Positions 1 through 9,502 of a stretch of DNA of 64,000 bases are shown here, piece after piece. The DNA comes from Trichomonas vaginalis G3 (taxonomy: Eukaryota > Parabasalia > Trichomonadida > Trichomonadidae). The DNA is taken from the NCBI RefSeq assembly GCF_026262505.1, contig NC_067206.1, positions 22,769,896-22,833,895 of the forward strand. The letters are read 5' to 3'. The notes beneath the pieces are model-generated. The model saw only the letters and a program-made list of their open reading frames with translations, had not been told where the DNA came from and searched no databases. Numbering within the stretch: the stretch's first letter is position 1; each line of letters begins with the position of its first letter. Position numbers and translations under genes: made by a program.

Positions 1-409
1 ACATTCCTTGTATGACACCTTTTCCTGTTATAGGAAACTGTTGGTAGTAAAAACCAGATATAAGTTTTGTATTATAGCTCATATCGTTTATACTAAACTC
101 AGTCGGACATCCAAACATAATGAAACCTGCTCTAGTTGCAGCACATGTTACATCCGTCCTTAAAGTATTAAATAAGTCAACAAAACCTGTTGGTGGTATA
201 TCTGAGTAAGTATCTTCAAAGGAGTATTTTTTACCATTCACAACAATAAAATCTTCTGGTGTCAAAAGAGCAAAACAGGCTTTAGTCGTCATTGTGTTTA
301 AAGTTAGTTTACAATATCGTCCTTGAGGACTTTGTAAGTTTGTTGTTATAGAATTATATGACTCAGGGTTTTTAGTCGTAATAGTATAAACCATTATATC
401 TTCTGCCAT
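1..409 (-). CDS. Maverick structural protein, partial (possible minor capsid)
   Basis: An open frame starts at an ATG at 409 (protein begins MAEDIMVYTITTKNPESYNS) and runs off the left edge of the window without a stop, giving about 136 residues. The sequence is rich in short beta-type segments with T, S, Y and V alternation and lacks charged clusters, as expected for a jelly-roll capsid protein, but no diagnostic motif is visible. It lies 4 bp downstream of the neighbouring gene's stop and has a short TAAGTAA leader before the ATG. The sister Maverick has the same gene at 42101. A penton or minor capsid role is an inference from position and composition only. Confidence 0.6.
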   Translation of the reverse strand, partial: MAEDIMVYTITTKNPESYNSITTNLQSPQGRYCKLTLNTMTTKACFALLTPEDFIVVNGKKYSFEDTYSDIPPTGFVDLFNTLRTDVTCAATRAGFIMFGCPTEFSINDMSYNTKLISGFYYQQFPITGKGVIQGM

Positions 410-413
410 TTAC

Positions 414-995
414 TTAGCAAATAAATTTTAATGAAATGTTGTGGTCGTCAAATATTTTTATAACGTCTGGGAAACTATATTTTAAGTTCAACGTTTCACC
501 TCCTTTCATAACGTATATCTTGTCAATGACATTATATGAAACACCACAGCAAGCAATGTCGGGCTCTATTTCTTTGATGTTTATATCGTCTGCCTCTGTC
601 AAAAGTTTCAATAGTTCTTTCAAAATTTCATGAGGTGCGATGACATATGAGTTCACTTTTACAGGGTTGTGCTCAACCAAGTTTAACATTATACCCAAAG
701 CTTGACAAATCTTCTCCTGAGTTTTAAGTTTGTCTTTAAGTTGTTGGTAGTCATTTCGAATATCTGCAACAGAACTTAAGTCTCTGCTAACTTCGGGATA
801 TGTTGGTTGTTCTTTTACAGGAACTATTGTTATACCATCTTCGTCTTCGTATGGTTTCCCCACTTCAACATCTCTTTCTTTGACATTGACAACAACACTT
901 TGACTGTTTGTTTGAGTTGGTGAATTTAACTTCACATCTGCCATCGCCATTAAACCTTTTGAAACACTCACGCTTCTATTTTTCGGAAATGACAT
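414..995 (-). CDS. Maverick protein of unknown function, 193 aa
   Basis: The ATG at 995 (MSFPKNRSVSVSKGLMAMAD) is preferred over an upstream in-frame ATG near 1160 because the latter lies inside the divergent gene, and because the same MSFPKNRS start is kept in the sister Maverick at 41512. The N-terminal 80 residues are low in order and rich in V, P and E; residues about 85-130 form a helical, probably coiled segment; the C-terminal third is mixed alpha/beta. No family is recognised. The gene is divergently arranged with the 139-aa gene, start codons only 18 bp apart, and is followed after 4 bp by the next gene on the same strand. Confidence 0.7.
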   Translation of the reverse strand: MSFPKNRSVSVSKGLMAMADVKLNSPTQTNSQSVVVNVKERDVEVGKPYEDEDGITIVPVKEQPTYPEVSRDLSSVADIRNDYQQLKDKLKTQEKICQALGIMLNLVEHNPVKVNSYVIAPHEILKELLKLLTEADDINIKEIEPDIACCGVSYNVIDKIYVMKGGETLNLKYSFPDVIKIFDDHNISLKFIC

Positions 996-1013
996 TTTAC
1001 TTAGAATAAAAAG
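996..1013. promoter_or_regulatory. 18-bp divergent promoter between two Maverick start codons
   Basis: The 18 bp between the two opposed ATG codons are almost pure A+T and read, on the minus strand, CTTTTTATTCTAAGTAAA. The same arrangement with the core TTTTTATTCTA recurs at 41493-41511 and at 51474-51491. Any transcription signal for both genes must lie in these few bases or inside the flanking coding sequence. The host initiator consensus (TCA followed by a pyrimidine and T/A) is not present. Promoter role is inferred. Confidence 0.55.
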
Positions 1014-1433
1014 ATGGACGTATTCGGATATCTTATTGAATTGAAGCAGAACAAAGTTTATACACACAAACAATACAAATACATTGACAGAATAGTTCTT
1101 TACACAAACAATGGAAAATGTTATAGAATAGCAGTCTTTGCTGAACCAAAATATTTTCATAAAGCAAAGAAAGTTGGTATAACCGAGATGGTGAAAGTTC
1201 TTGAAGCAGACAAAAATATAACAACAAAACTGACCGATATTTCTAAAGGTAAGGTTTTAATACAATACTATATCAAAACTGGCGTACTGTCAATATTTGA
1301 CGGAGAGAAGTCAGTTCAAGAACAACTTACTGACCTGCTGCCAAAATCTGCTCGATGGAAGCTGTCGTTATACCAATCTGAGGAGCCCCAGCAGGTTTCA
1401 TCGAACGAATCTTCAAAAGAGCATCTTCCGTGA
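1014..1433 (+). CDS. Small Maverick protein, 139 aa, convergent with capsid gene
   Basis: The frame begins MDVFGYLIELKQNKVYTHKQ at an ATG 18 bp from the opposed start at 995. The first ~100 residues look like a compact alpha/beta domain (NNGKCYRIAVFAEPKYF) and the tail is S, E and Q rich. Its last ~100 bases overlap the 3' end of the capsid-like region on the other strand, so the tail may simply be antisense to capsid. The sister element has the same N-terminal domain at 41286-41492. No known family is recognised. Confidence 0.55.
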   Translation: MDVFGYLIELKQNKVYTHKQYKYIDRIVLYTNNGKCYRIAVFAEPKYFHKAKKVGITEMVKVLEADKNITTKLTDISKGKVLIQYYIKTGVLSIFDGEKSVQEQLTDLLPKSARWKLSLYQSEEPQQVSSNESSKEHLP

Positions 1434-2917
1434 AAAGTGCTATTGGTTTTGTAAACTTCTTTGCTCTCATTCATCTGGACCGTCTCTGTCACCAGTATAT
1501 TGTATTTGTACAGTTACCAACAGTTGAAATACCACCCATAAAGTCTTCTGAGTCAGCAAATGGAATGCCAAGCCAAAAGTTTGAACGGTCTCCATTGTAT
1601 ATTGAGTTTTTTGACCTCCTGTATGAGTCCATACTTCACATATGCATAATAGAACTTTGCATTTCAGGGTTAATAGTTGTTGTGAAGTTGTTGTTAAAGT
1701 TCATAAGCATCTAATGTCAATGTATGACCTCATATCCTCAACTGTAGAATATTCTTCTCTTGGATATATTTGCCATCTATGTTTATATGGTATTTAATAC
1801 CAGGTTGTTAGAAGCAAGAATAGTCATTTATAGTTCGTCTAAACAGTACAAACATAGTATCTGCATGTTTCATTGCAGTTGTTAAAGCAATATCTGTTCT
1901 TGCACCTGGGTCAGCACTTTGGTTTCCAACTTCACCTGCAAAGTCTTGACAGATATTTGGTGTATAGGGAACATAAGCGGAACTGCAATATATTTGGCAG
2001 CTAAAGCATTTGAAATATCTGTCCAACATATAGACTGCAAGTCTGCTTTCTATTCTCTTGCATTCAAAATTTTTCGCATGTGAACTTAACTGGTCCCAAG
2101 CATCTCCAGCAGCATTGAAATAATAGTTTACTTCATGTTGAGGTTTGAGAAACCAAAGTCTAAGTCAACTTGTGTTTTGCAAAAGTCGGCGAATGACATT
2201 TTATTTGTTCCACTACTTCTGTAAAGTGAATGGGTCTTGTGTTGTGCAATGACTAAGTTTTTGCTTGGAGTAAGTTCGATAGAAATTTTTCCTGCCCAGT
2301 TTGGCAAGTATCTTAAAAACCTGAAGATGAGGAAAGATGACAAAGAACTCTAAGTTTCAAGTTTTACTTTGGTTACTGCTGCTGCAGTTTGTCCAGAAAA
2401 GGTTAACATAAAACTCCTGGAACTTAGGGTCAAGTCTTCTTATTTTCTCAATAGTTGCATACTGGTCTGTTTTGTTCTCTAGCTTGTGGTTTACTGAGTT
2501 TCTCAAAGCGAACCATTCATAGTTTGCCCATGTTACTGTTTGAACTAATCAGAGTTAGAATATATCTTATATCCCATGAAAACTTCTGGAGCATATTGGT
2601 ATCCGACATAGAAAATTCCATTGCAACCTTTCTTGTCAGACAACTTGGCAAAGGTTTTATTTCAATGTCTTGTTCCACGTATAAGAAAGAGTTGTCAATA
2701 GAAATTATATGAAACCTGTCGCAAGCAATATCTACTGTTGTTGAAGAACCTTCTCCAAACTCACCTACGTTTCCATAAGAAACAGCAGTTGTATATTCGT
2801 AAGTTCCAGGAACTATTTCTGACCTTCTAATGGCATGTCGCATTCGTTATACCATTCGGAAACATTTCCGTTCATAGCATCCAAAACTGTTGGCGTATAT
2901 ATTCTGAGCGCGTACAT
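1327..2917 (-). pseudogene. Maverick major-capsid-like region, broken
   Basis: About 1.6 kb on the minus strand matches the capsid-like region of the sister element at 39580-41181. The length (about 530 codons), the beta-rich composition and the place between the core protein and small accessory genes fit a double jelly-roll major capsid protein, as known for Polintons; no sequence motif proves it. This copy is broken in several places and is a fossil. The 3' end overlaps the convergent 139-aa gene. Confidence 0.55.
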
Positions 2918-2952
2918 TCATATGAGTAAAAATATAGAATAGTTGGATTTTA

Positions 2953-5900
2953 ATGTCATAATAGAACCCACTGGACCAAGCTTTACTTTCTTCCTGACTG
3001 AGTTTTTAACTCTTCTTTTTCCTTCATTGCCCTCTGCTTGAAGTTGTTGCATCTTTGCCGCATGTTCATCTAGTATGTTGCAAATTTTCCATGCCTTTTG
3101 CCTTTTGCTCTTTGGTCGCCCATCTCAGGTAACCTATAATCCTAGAAAGAGTTTGTCATAGTTTGTATTTGAGTCTTCGCGTATTGTTTGCATGACTCTT
3201 TCCTGAGTTTCCGGTTCAAGCTCTTCAAACAGTGCCTGTCCATATGGAATATGCTCGTTTCCAAATATATGTTTTTGTAGCCATTCTGGTTTTCTTTCCA
3301 TGTTACCAACTATATCTTTTGTGAATGGGAAAGCTTTTACCCAATCTTTCAGTCTTGCGTCGTTTATTTCTGTAGTTGGTTTTATTTTGTCAAGGAACAT
3401 GTTTTTCAATACTAACATTTCATTTGGTACTGTCCATTTGAGTTTTCTTAAATATTCATCCCTTCTCGGTTCATTGTCTGCAAAGTAAGTTTTTATGACA
3501 TTTTGTAAACTTTCGTTTGCAAGGTCATGTACAATAGGTTCTCTTCCTTCTCTCTCCCTAACTTTCTTTCTAAACTCTTCACCAAATATACCATCTCTTT
3601 ATGGTTCTGTGTAGTTCTTTGAGATAAATGTTCTAGAACGTCAGGTGTTATATTTCCATCAGCCATGTTCATTTCATACTGGTCCAAAATATCTGCATGT
3701 TTCATATCTTTCAATGGCATTAAAGCCGCGCTTAAAATACCAGCTATATCTGGTTCACCATTGACTTCCATTGCGTCTACAACTTCTTGGAATTGTGGTT
3801 GTAAGTTTATGAACCACCTATCCGGGTTAGCTTTATGACCCCATCTCATTGTAGTTCCATCGTCTGCAGAAACAAAAGTAGGTTTGTTTCCATCTTGGTT
3901 AGGTTCTGAATGAACTTTAAACAATGTTTCATTTCTATATGTTTTCTTGAAATTTAACCTTTTATCTTCACCGAGTTCATCCGAAGATTGAACGTTAAAT
4001 GCTCGTAAGTAAAAAGGGTTGTTGTATTTGTGTACATTTTTTTTCAGTTCTTCCATTCTATGCTGAATATTTTCATCTGGTGTTGGAGTCTTTTGTATGT
4101 CGGCAAACATTTTTCGATATTCTTCTACTATGTCAGCCGAATTTTTTTTAGACTCTTGGAAATATTCCATATTCTCCGCATACTCTTGTTGAGGGTCAAG
4201 ATTTTTCGGCTGTTCCAAATCTTCATCTAGTTCTGTGAGGTTAGTTTCCAAAGGAGGACTTGTTCGTTTCCTTCAGGCTCTTCTAGCTGTTGTTGCTGAA
4301 CTATTTCTTCCATGTCTGGTTGTATCTGAACTATTTCTTCCTGTGGAGTTTCTTGTACCTCATCTGCTGGCATTTCATATATTCCGAGACCGTTTTTAAC
4401 AATTTCCCTATCTACGTCATCCGCATTCATAAGCTTTTGTTCTTTCGTTCCGTCTCTATTTTTTACGCGTTTCATGACGAAAGTTGAATTGTCATTTAGC
4501 TCTGACATCAAATATCTCGGAGTAAATTCATCCATGTCATTTGGATGATATGCTATTAAATCATATCCCTTAGCGAGCTTGTATTTTCCAGGTTTGAGAT
4601 TATATCCGTTTTGGTGCTGAGCCATAAAGCTAAATAGGTTCGGGTCAGTATTTCCATCCTTGAACTTTCCAATAGCTTCTTTATATCTGTCACTAAAGTC
4701 AACAGTATCTGGGAAACCACACTCTTCTTTAAGCATTTTTAAGAATTCTTGGTTTCCTTGTTCTCTACTTCTTTTATGTCCTTGCTCTGTTTGTGGTGCA
4801 GTGTTTTGAACTGTTGGTTGTTGTGCAGGGTTTTGAACTGTTGGTTGTTGTGTTGGTTTTGGTGCATGCCTGTGTCTGTGTCCATGTGACGATGTAAATG
4901 TGTTAGGTAGTCCTGGTGCAGGTGCTTCTCTTGGAGGGTTTGGTGGTATATAAGTTCCACCAGCTGGCACATATGTTCCATCTGCAGCATAATGTCCTAC
5001 CTGACTTTTCGTTCTTAAGAAAGCATTTACTAGGTCTTTTTTGGTCTGTTGTAACTCTTTTTCTTGACTTTCCACAACAGTTGCTCTAACGGAGTCATAG
5101 GCACTTTGAACTGCCTGTCTCGTTGCTGCATCTGTTATTTTCGTCATATTTTGTGCTACTTCTCTTAACTCTTTGTCGAAACCTTCAGACTTCAGTTTCT
5201 TTCCAGATGAGAAGTCGTTCACTTGTTTCACCTTACTATGAAGAGCTTCGAAGGCGTTCTTAAAGTCAGCATTCGTTAAAGCTTCATTTGAACTGTCTTC
5301 ATCCGCTTGTATTTTTGTCCTTATTGACCCTATAAGCTGGGCTGCTTTAGCGTTGGCTTGGGCATCTAACCAGTCATTGTTAGCTTTTATATATTCTGCG
5401 CTTTTCATTGCCTTTTGCATGGCTGCGTCGTTATTTTTACTTTCTTGTGCTAAGTTTTCATACTGTACGGTTTGGTTTTGCAACTGTAAAAGTTTTTCTG
5501 CCTTTACATTTGCTTCAACTTCTTTTTTATACTCATCGCTATCCATATATGTCTTCAGGGCTTTTTGTTTTATCTCTTCATCTTTCAGTACTTTATATTG
5601 AGTAGTATGGTTTTTCAAATTTATGACATCTTGTTCCATTTTTGCTACTTCTGCTGCTTTTTCTGACACTTTTTTCGCATATTCCTCTGTACTTAGTTCT
5701 TTCAGTTGTTCTTCTTTCTTCTTTTTCTCTACGTTTAACTCATTGAGTTTCTTTGTGTGTCTGTCATATTCTAGTTTCTTTTCGTTTTCACTTATTTGTT
5801 TCTGTATGTCTATGTTTGACTTTTTGACATCTGCTATTTGATTTTTGAGTGAACTCAAATTCATTTGACTTTGAGGGTTATAGGCTGTTCCGTCTGCAGC

Positions 5901-6122
5901 TCCACCATAGCCTGCCATTTTCGCTAAAAGTGCCGCTCTTAAACCTCCACTCTGTGCACCAACAACTCGGTTTAAAAGCATAGGATTGCTTGACATTTGT
6001 TGCAACATAGTGGGGTCATTCATAATTTGTTGTTGCAACTGTTGTTGTGGTGTCAGTTTTACTATTGGATGTTTCAATGCTCTCTTCCTCTTACGTATAT
6101 TCTTACGTAGCTTACGTGGCAT
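2953..6122 (-). pseudogene. Maverick long protein with arginine/lysine-rich start, broken
   Basis: The start at 6122 (MPRKLRKNIRKRKRALKH) is exceptionally basic and is followed by a Q-rich stretch, then about 300 residues of heptad-like, K/E/Q-rich helix (coiled coil), a P/T/H/Q-rich linker around 4750-5000 with short repeats containing the words QPTVQN, and an acidic E/Q-rich segment. The histone-like N-terminus and coiled coil suggest a virion-core or genome-condensing protein; that is inference. The leader carries TCACTT 7 nt before the ATG, close to the host initiator consensus. The longest open stretch is about 630 codons; the whole region is broken in a few places. Sister copy: 36326-39547. 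Confidence 0.6.
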
Positions 6123-6220
6123 TTTAAGTGAAGTTAAAAAGCGGTTTTTGACAGATGTTTGTATGACACTTTTTGTTCAGCACAAAAAACTACTCGGTCA
6201 AAGTGTTGTCAGTTTTGTAA

Positions 6221-6593
6221 AATAACCGTCCTATCTCATTCTATAAGGGGGAAAGGCTTCTCAAAGTATACTTCCTTGGAACGCCTGTAACTTTTCCTGT
6301 AGCGACGATAGACCCTTACTTGTCCGGACAAAGTTATACTATTTTGAGTGCTCTACAAAAAAGTCAACGGCGACGACTCTCAAAAACCGTTGTGTAAAAA
6401 GTTTTACCGTTGGACAAAAAAGTATATATAGAAAACAAAAAACGTTTATAGTTCATTCAATATTTGAGATGGAACGGTTTTCCAACGGTAACTATTAAAT
6501 AAAATAAAATTATAGAAGGGGTTACCGTTGACGAAAACGGTTTTTATTCAATATACATTTTCCACAAACTTCTGGTCAGTTCATTTTTGTCTA
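6221..6593 (+). promoter_or_regulatory. Upstream region of cargo gene with clustered Myb-type sites and an initiator
   Basis: Five strict CAACGG/CCGTTG sites lie at about 6365, 6388, 6408, 6483 and 6525, with looser AACGG or CCGTC words at 6222, 6473 and 6535. The pattern YAACGG is the classic Myb-binding core, and Trichomonas uses Myb proteins on promoters such as ap65-1 (established knowledge). TCATT at 6581-6585 matches the Trichomonas initiator and would give an 11-nt leader to the ATG at 6594, the usual short length. A TATATATA stretch sits near 6423. Confidence 0.5.
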
Positions 6594-7835
6594 ATGGAAG
6601 ACCACAGTAGTAGCATGACTGACAATTCTTTACAAAAGCTCTTTAAAGGTCAAACACTTATATCCTCATACTTTACTAGTATGTCCAAAGAGGTTACACA
6701 GGTTTCAGTCCAATCAGACTCCAATCAGACACAAATTGAAGCTCAAATTCAACCAAAAGAAACTGCCGAAGTCGAACAAACTACAGAAGCTCAAGTTGTT
6801 TCAGTCCAATCAGACTCCAATCAGACACAAATTGAAGCTCAAATTCAACCAAAAGAAACTGCCGAAGTCGAACAAACTACAGAAGCTCAAGTTGTTTCAG
6901 TCCAATCAGACTCCAATCAGACACAAATTGAAGCTCAAATTCAACCAAAAGAAACTGCCGAAGTCGAACAAACTACAGAAGCTCAAGTTGTTTCAGTCCA
7001 ATCAGACTCCAATCAGACACAAATTGAAGCTCAAATTCAACTAAAAACTTACACTCCTACAGAACCAGAAGGTGTCTTCTCATTCTCAACAACAGAAGCA
7101 AGATATAGAAGACTCATTGCAGATTATCCAAACAATTTGTCCTTAACAGACAACAATGACTATGATAGATATTTCAAAAGTATAATAAAACCAGTCGAAA
7201 CATTAGAAAACAAAGTTCAAAACCCGACAGTAATGGTTGACTTTTTCTTGTCGAATTTGCCTTATGTTTCAACTATGATATCTCTTCAAGCAATTGACGA
7301 ATTCATTATTTGCTGTGAACCAAACTTAAGAGAACAGTTATATGAAACACTCAAAGACTTTCGTCCTTATCCTTTAACTTACAATTGGAAAGAAGATGAA
7401 AACAAACACGGTTCTTTCTCCTGGAATCTTTCCATTGTTGCTCCAGCTGGTGTAGCTGCACATCCATTCGAAATATATCCAAAATTGCATTACGAAAACA
7501 ATATGCATATTATAACAACAGCCGCTTTAGATATTATTGAACGGATACCAGATGGAGAAGAAGTTTCAATAATATCTGTTCAAGCAAACCGAGTTGCAAT
7601 GCCACTTACAGTATGCAAATTCACTCACTCAAGCAGACAATTCTATCAAAATCTTGAGTTCGTTTTTACTGGCACAGCCAAAATGCTTCTCAAAAAACCA
7701 GAACAAACCAAAATAACCATCTTCTTATCTGGTTATTGTGAAGATGAAGACAATTCGGACGAAGAAGAAGAAGAGGAGGAAACAAGCGAAGACTCAGACG
7801 ATATCCAGTTCATTTCCATCCATAAAAAACATTAA
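6594..7835 (+). CDS. Maverick cargo protein with PCNA-binding box, repeats and acidic SIM-like tail
   Basis: The start at 6594 (MEDHSSSMTDNSLQKLFKGQ) is preferred to the ATG at 6528 because an initiator-like TCATT lies 9 nt upstream; it gives 413 residues. Residues about 20-27 read QTLISSYF, an exact fit to the PIP box (Q, two residues, aliphatic, two residues, two aromatics) that binds the PCNA sliding clamp. Next come three to four copies of a 32-residue unit rich in Q, S, T and E, then a ~240-residue globular domain of unknown family with conserved-looking aromatic and proline residues, then an acidic run (DEEEEEEETSEDSDD) followed by IQFISI, the layout of a SUMO-interacting motif. The gene sits between the element terminus and the core gene and is absent from that slot in the sister element. 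A link to host replication factors is inferred. Confidence 0.7.
   Translation: MEDHSSSMTDNSLQKLFKGQTLISSYFTSMSKEVTQVSVQSDSNQTQIEAQIQPKETAEVEQTTEAQVVSVQSDSNQTQIEAQIQPKETAEVEQTTEAQVVSVQSDSNQTQIEAQIQPKETAEVEQTTEAQVVSVQSDSNQTQIEAQIQLKTYTPTEPEGVFSFSTTEARYRRLIADYPNNLSLTDNNDYDRYFKSIIKPVETLENKVQNPTVMVDFFLSNLPYVSTMISLQAIDEFIICCEPNLREQLYETLKDFRPYPLTYNWKEDENKHGSFSWNLSIVAPAGVAAHPFEIYPKLHYENNMHIITTAALDIIERIPDGEEVSIISVQANRVAMPLTVCKFTHSSRQFYQNLEFVFTGTAKMLLKKPEQTKITIFLSGYCEDEDNSDEEEEEEETSEDSDDIQFISIHKKH
6702..7040 (+). repeat. 96-bp in-frame tandem repeat, about 3.5 copies
   Basis: Copies start at 6702, 6798, 6894 and 6990 and encode a 32-residue unit beginning VSVQSDSNQTQIEAQIQP. The first three copies are identical in nucleotide sequence as far as can be read, which points to very recent expansion. 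The last copy is partial and runs into the globular domain. Confidence 0.9.
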
Positions 7836-7850
7836 AGCAAACATTTCAGA

Positions 7851-7943
7851 ATAAAAACTTCATTTATACTAAACATCTTCAGGGCTAGAAGGGGCGCAGC
7901 CCCTGGAAGCCCCACTACCTTTTTTTTTTTTTTTTTTTTTTTT
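7851..7943 (-). repeat. Maverick A terminal repeat with hairpin and T-run
   Basis: This stretch is the reverse complement, with small differences, of 34856-34962 at the outer end of the sister Maverick. It contains a two-tier hairpin at 7881-7913 (inner stem GGGGC/GCCCC, outer stem GGGCT/AGCCC) and ends in a run of about 24 T. The next base begins the inverted end of the neighbouring transposon. Confidence 0.8.
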
Positions 7944-8127
7944 GATTAAATGTTTTTATTTATCATGCAATTCTTCTTGCGACCAAAGATTTGAATAAAA
8001 GTTCAAAAAATAAGATAGCTTAAAAAATAATATACGGTAGTGTTTACTAATAGATGAATAGTATATAAATTCTATTAAAATGGATTTGATCCAAAAAAAT
8101 ATATAAAATTTGATCATAAATAAAATT
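7944..8127 (+). repeat. Left terminal inverted repeat of the IS481/Ginger-like transposon
   Basis: Begins GATTAAATGTTTTTATTTAT and matches the reverse complement of 9323-9502 over its whole length with only a few differences. It is A+T-rich and probably holds the transposase binding site. Confidence 0.9.
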
Positions 8128-8154
8128 GTTTAGTAGTCATTTAAAATGATGTAA

Positions 8155-9216
8155 TTATTCAAATTTTGCTAAGACCCATTCGTCTTTGATATATAACTCC
8201 CATTTTTGCATTTCTGGCTCGTACCAAAATTTTGAAACTTCGAATAATTCGTTAGGAGTGTAATTACTATTCGTTTTTGGATTAATATCGAGAGATAAAT
8301 GTGGTGTATTGTTGTATTTTTCAATGAACTGCTGAACTGAGTCCTTGATTTGTTGAATATCATCCAACTCGTCTGGCAAAAACTTTTCTAAGCTTGGCCA
8401 CAGGCGCTCCACCTTGCCGTTCTGTCTTGGCATATACGGCAAGGTGTGCTTCCAAACTATTCCGTTTTCCTGCATAACCTGGCCGAATTCACCGCGGTTT
8501 TCACCGCCGTTATCGGTCCAGATGCAGTAAGGAATAAACTCCTCTAAAAGTTTTCTTAAAACCTTCGCTGTTGAGTTGGAAGACTTGTTTTTCAATAATT
8601 TAGTTTTGAGAACTTTACGTGTCATATCATCCAATATGGCAAAAAATGGAAAAGAAACATTACCGTGAAGGTAATGAATATCGCAGTGCCATATCAAATT
8701 CTTTGATATGGCACGATATTTGGTAGGTGGATCTGCTGGTTTGTAATCTCTTTTTGAAGATAAACCTGATTCCATCATAAATTTTTCCACTTGATGATGC
8801 TTTATTTTTTGTAAATTGTCAAAAATTTGATCTTTTGTCAAATCTTCTATATTTTCAAATTCTTTTGCAATTTCTTCTTTTTCTTTCTCACAATCGGGAT
8901 TTTGAGCAATATTTTGAAACCTTTTAATCAATAAATAAGTTTTTGAAATTCCTCCTTTATATTGTGAAACACAAGAATTAATTAATTGTTTTTGCTCAAA
9001 TGTTGGTGGATTTGGTTTTCTGCCGCGACTAACTTTTGGTAATTCGATTTCTTGAAGTTGAAATGCTCTTCTTATTGTATTTTCGGCAACATTCAATTTA
9101 ATTTTACCATTTTCCAATTCAACTTCCTTTCCCACACTTTTGTAAGATTCACCTTCTTCTATTCTTCTTTTAGCTTCAAATAGCCATTCTCTGCTTATAG
9201 ATTTGGCAGTAGTCAT
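8155..9216 (-). CDS. DDE integrase/transposase, IS481/Ginger-like
   Basis: The 353-residue protein would cut and join the transposon ends. Residues 1-90 look like helix-turn-helix DNA binding with an RGRKPNPPTFEQKQL linker typical of IS3/IS481-type transposases. The catalytic core follows: first Asp in WHCDIHYLHG near residue 177, second Asp in WTDNGGEN near 235, and Glu in RQNGKVERLW about 34 residues later, a DD(34/35)E spacing, with the downstream YNNTPHLSL motif seen in rve-fold integrases. The C-terminus is short and has no chromodomain. Start at the first ATG (9216), about 100 bp inside the inverted repeat. No truncation is visible, so the enzyme may be functional. Confidence 0.85.
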   Translation of the reverse strand: MTTAKSISREWLFEAKRRIEEGESYKSVGKEVELENGKIKLNVAENTIRRAFQLQEIELPKVSRGRKPNPPTFEQKQLINSCVSQYKGGISKTYLLIKRFQNIAQNPDCEKEKEEIAKEFENIEDLTKDQIFDNLQKIKHHQVEKFMMESGLSSKRDYKPADPPTKYRAISKNLIWHCDIHYLHGNVSFPFFAILDDMTRKVLKTKLLKNKSSNSTAKVLRKLLEEFIPYCIWTDNGGENRGEFGQVMQENGIVWKHTLPYMPRQNGKVERLWPSLEKFLPDELDDIQQIKDSVQQFIEKYNNTPHLSLDINPKTNSNYTPNELFEVSKFWYEPEMQKWELYIKDEWVLAKFE

Positions 9217-9322
9217 AAAAGTGGTCCTTCTTTTGTGATAAGATTCAAATTTGAATGTGGATGATAAATAAAAATCAAAAATAATTGTTATAATTTAAAT
9301 GAAGAAGTAATTTAAAACGATT

Positions 9323-9502
9323 TTATTTATGATCAAATTTTATATATTTTTTTGGATCAAATCCATTTTAATAGAATTTATATACTATTCATCTATTAGT
9401 AAACACTACCGTATATTATTTTTTAAGCTATCTTATTTTTTGAAATTTTATTCAAATCTTTGGTCGCAAGAAGAATTGCATGATAAATAAAAACATTTAA
9501 TC
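9323..9502 (-). repeat. Right terminal inverted repeat of the IS481/Ginger-like transposon
   Basis: Reverse complement of 7944-8127. The outer end reads CATTTAATCAAA and the flanking sequence continues GTCAATTTTATT. Confidence 0.9.

Larger units (their letters stand above)
1..7943 (-). mobile_element. Maverick/Polinton copy A, terminal part
   Basis: This is one end of a Maverick (Polinton) element that continues off the left edge. From the terminus at the right it carries, in order, a cargo gene (6594-7835), a long basic-tailed protein, a capsid-like region, a small divergent gene, a 193-aa gene and a partial gene at the window edge. The same order is seen in the Maverick at 34886-52353, in the opposite orientation, and the two are nearly identical where they align, so both insertions are probably young. 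The copy is broken in perhaps half a dozen places, mainly in the capsid and core-protein region, while the edge genes read cleanly. Family assignment rests on the linked PolB, integrase and helicase genes seen in the sister copy. Confidence 0.85.

Noticed and set aside
4030-6225. Hydrophobic F/S/L-rich plus-strand frames resembling membrane proteins
   Set aside because: They are antisense to the K/E/Q-rich coiled-coil gene, which always mirrors as F/L/S-rich sequence.
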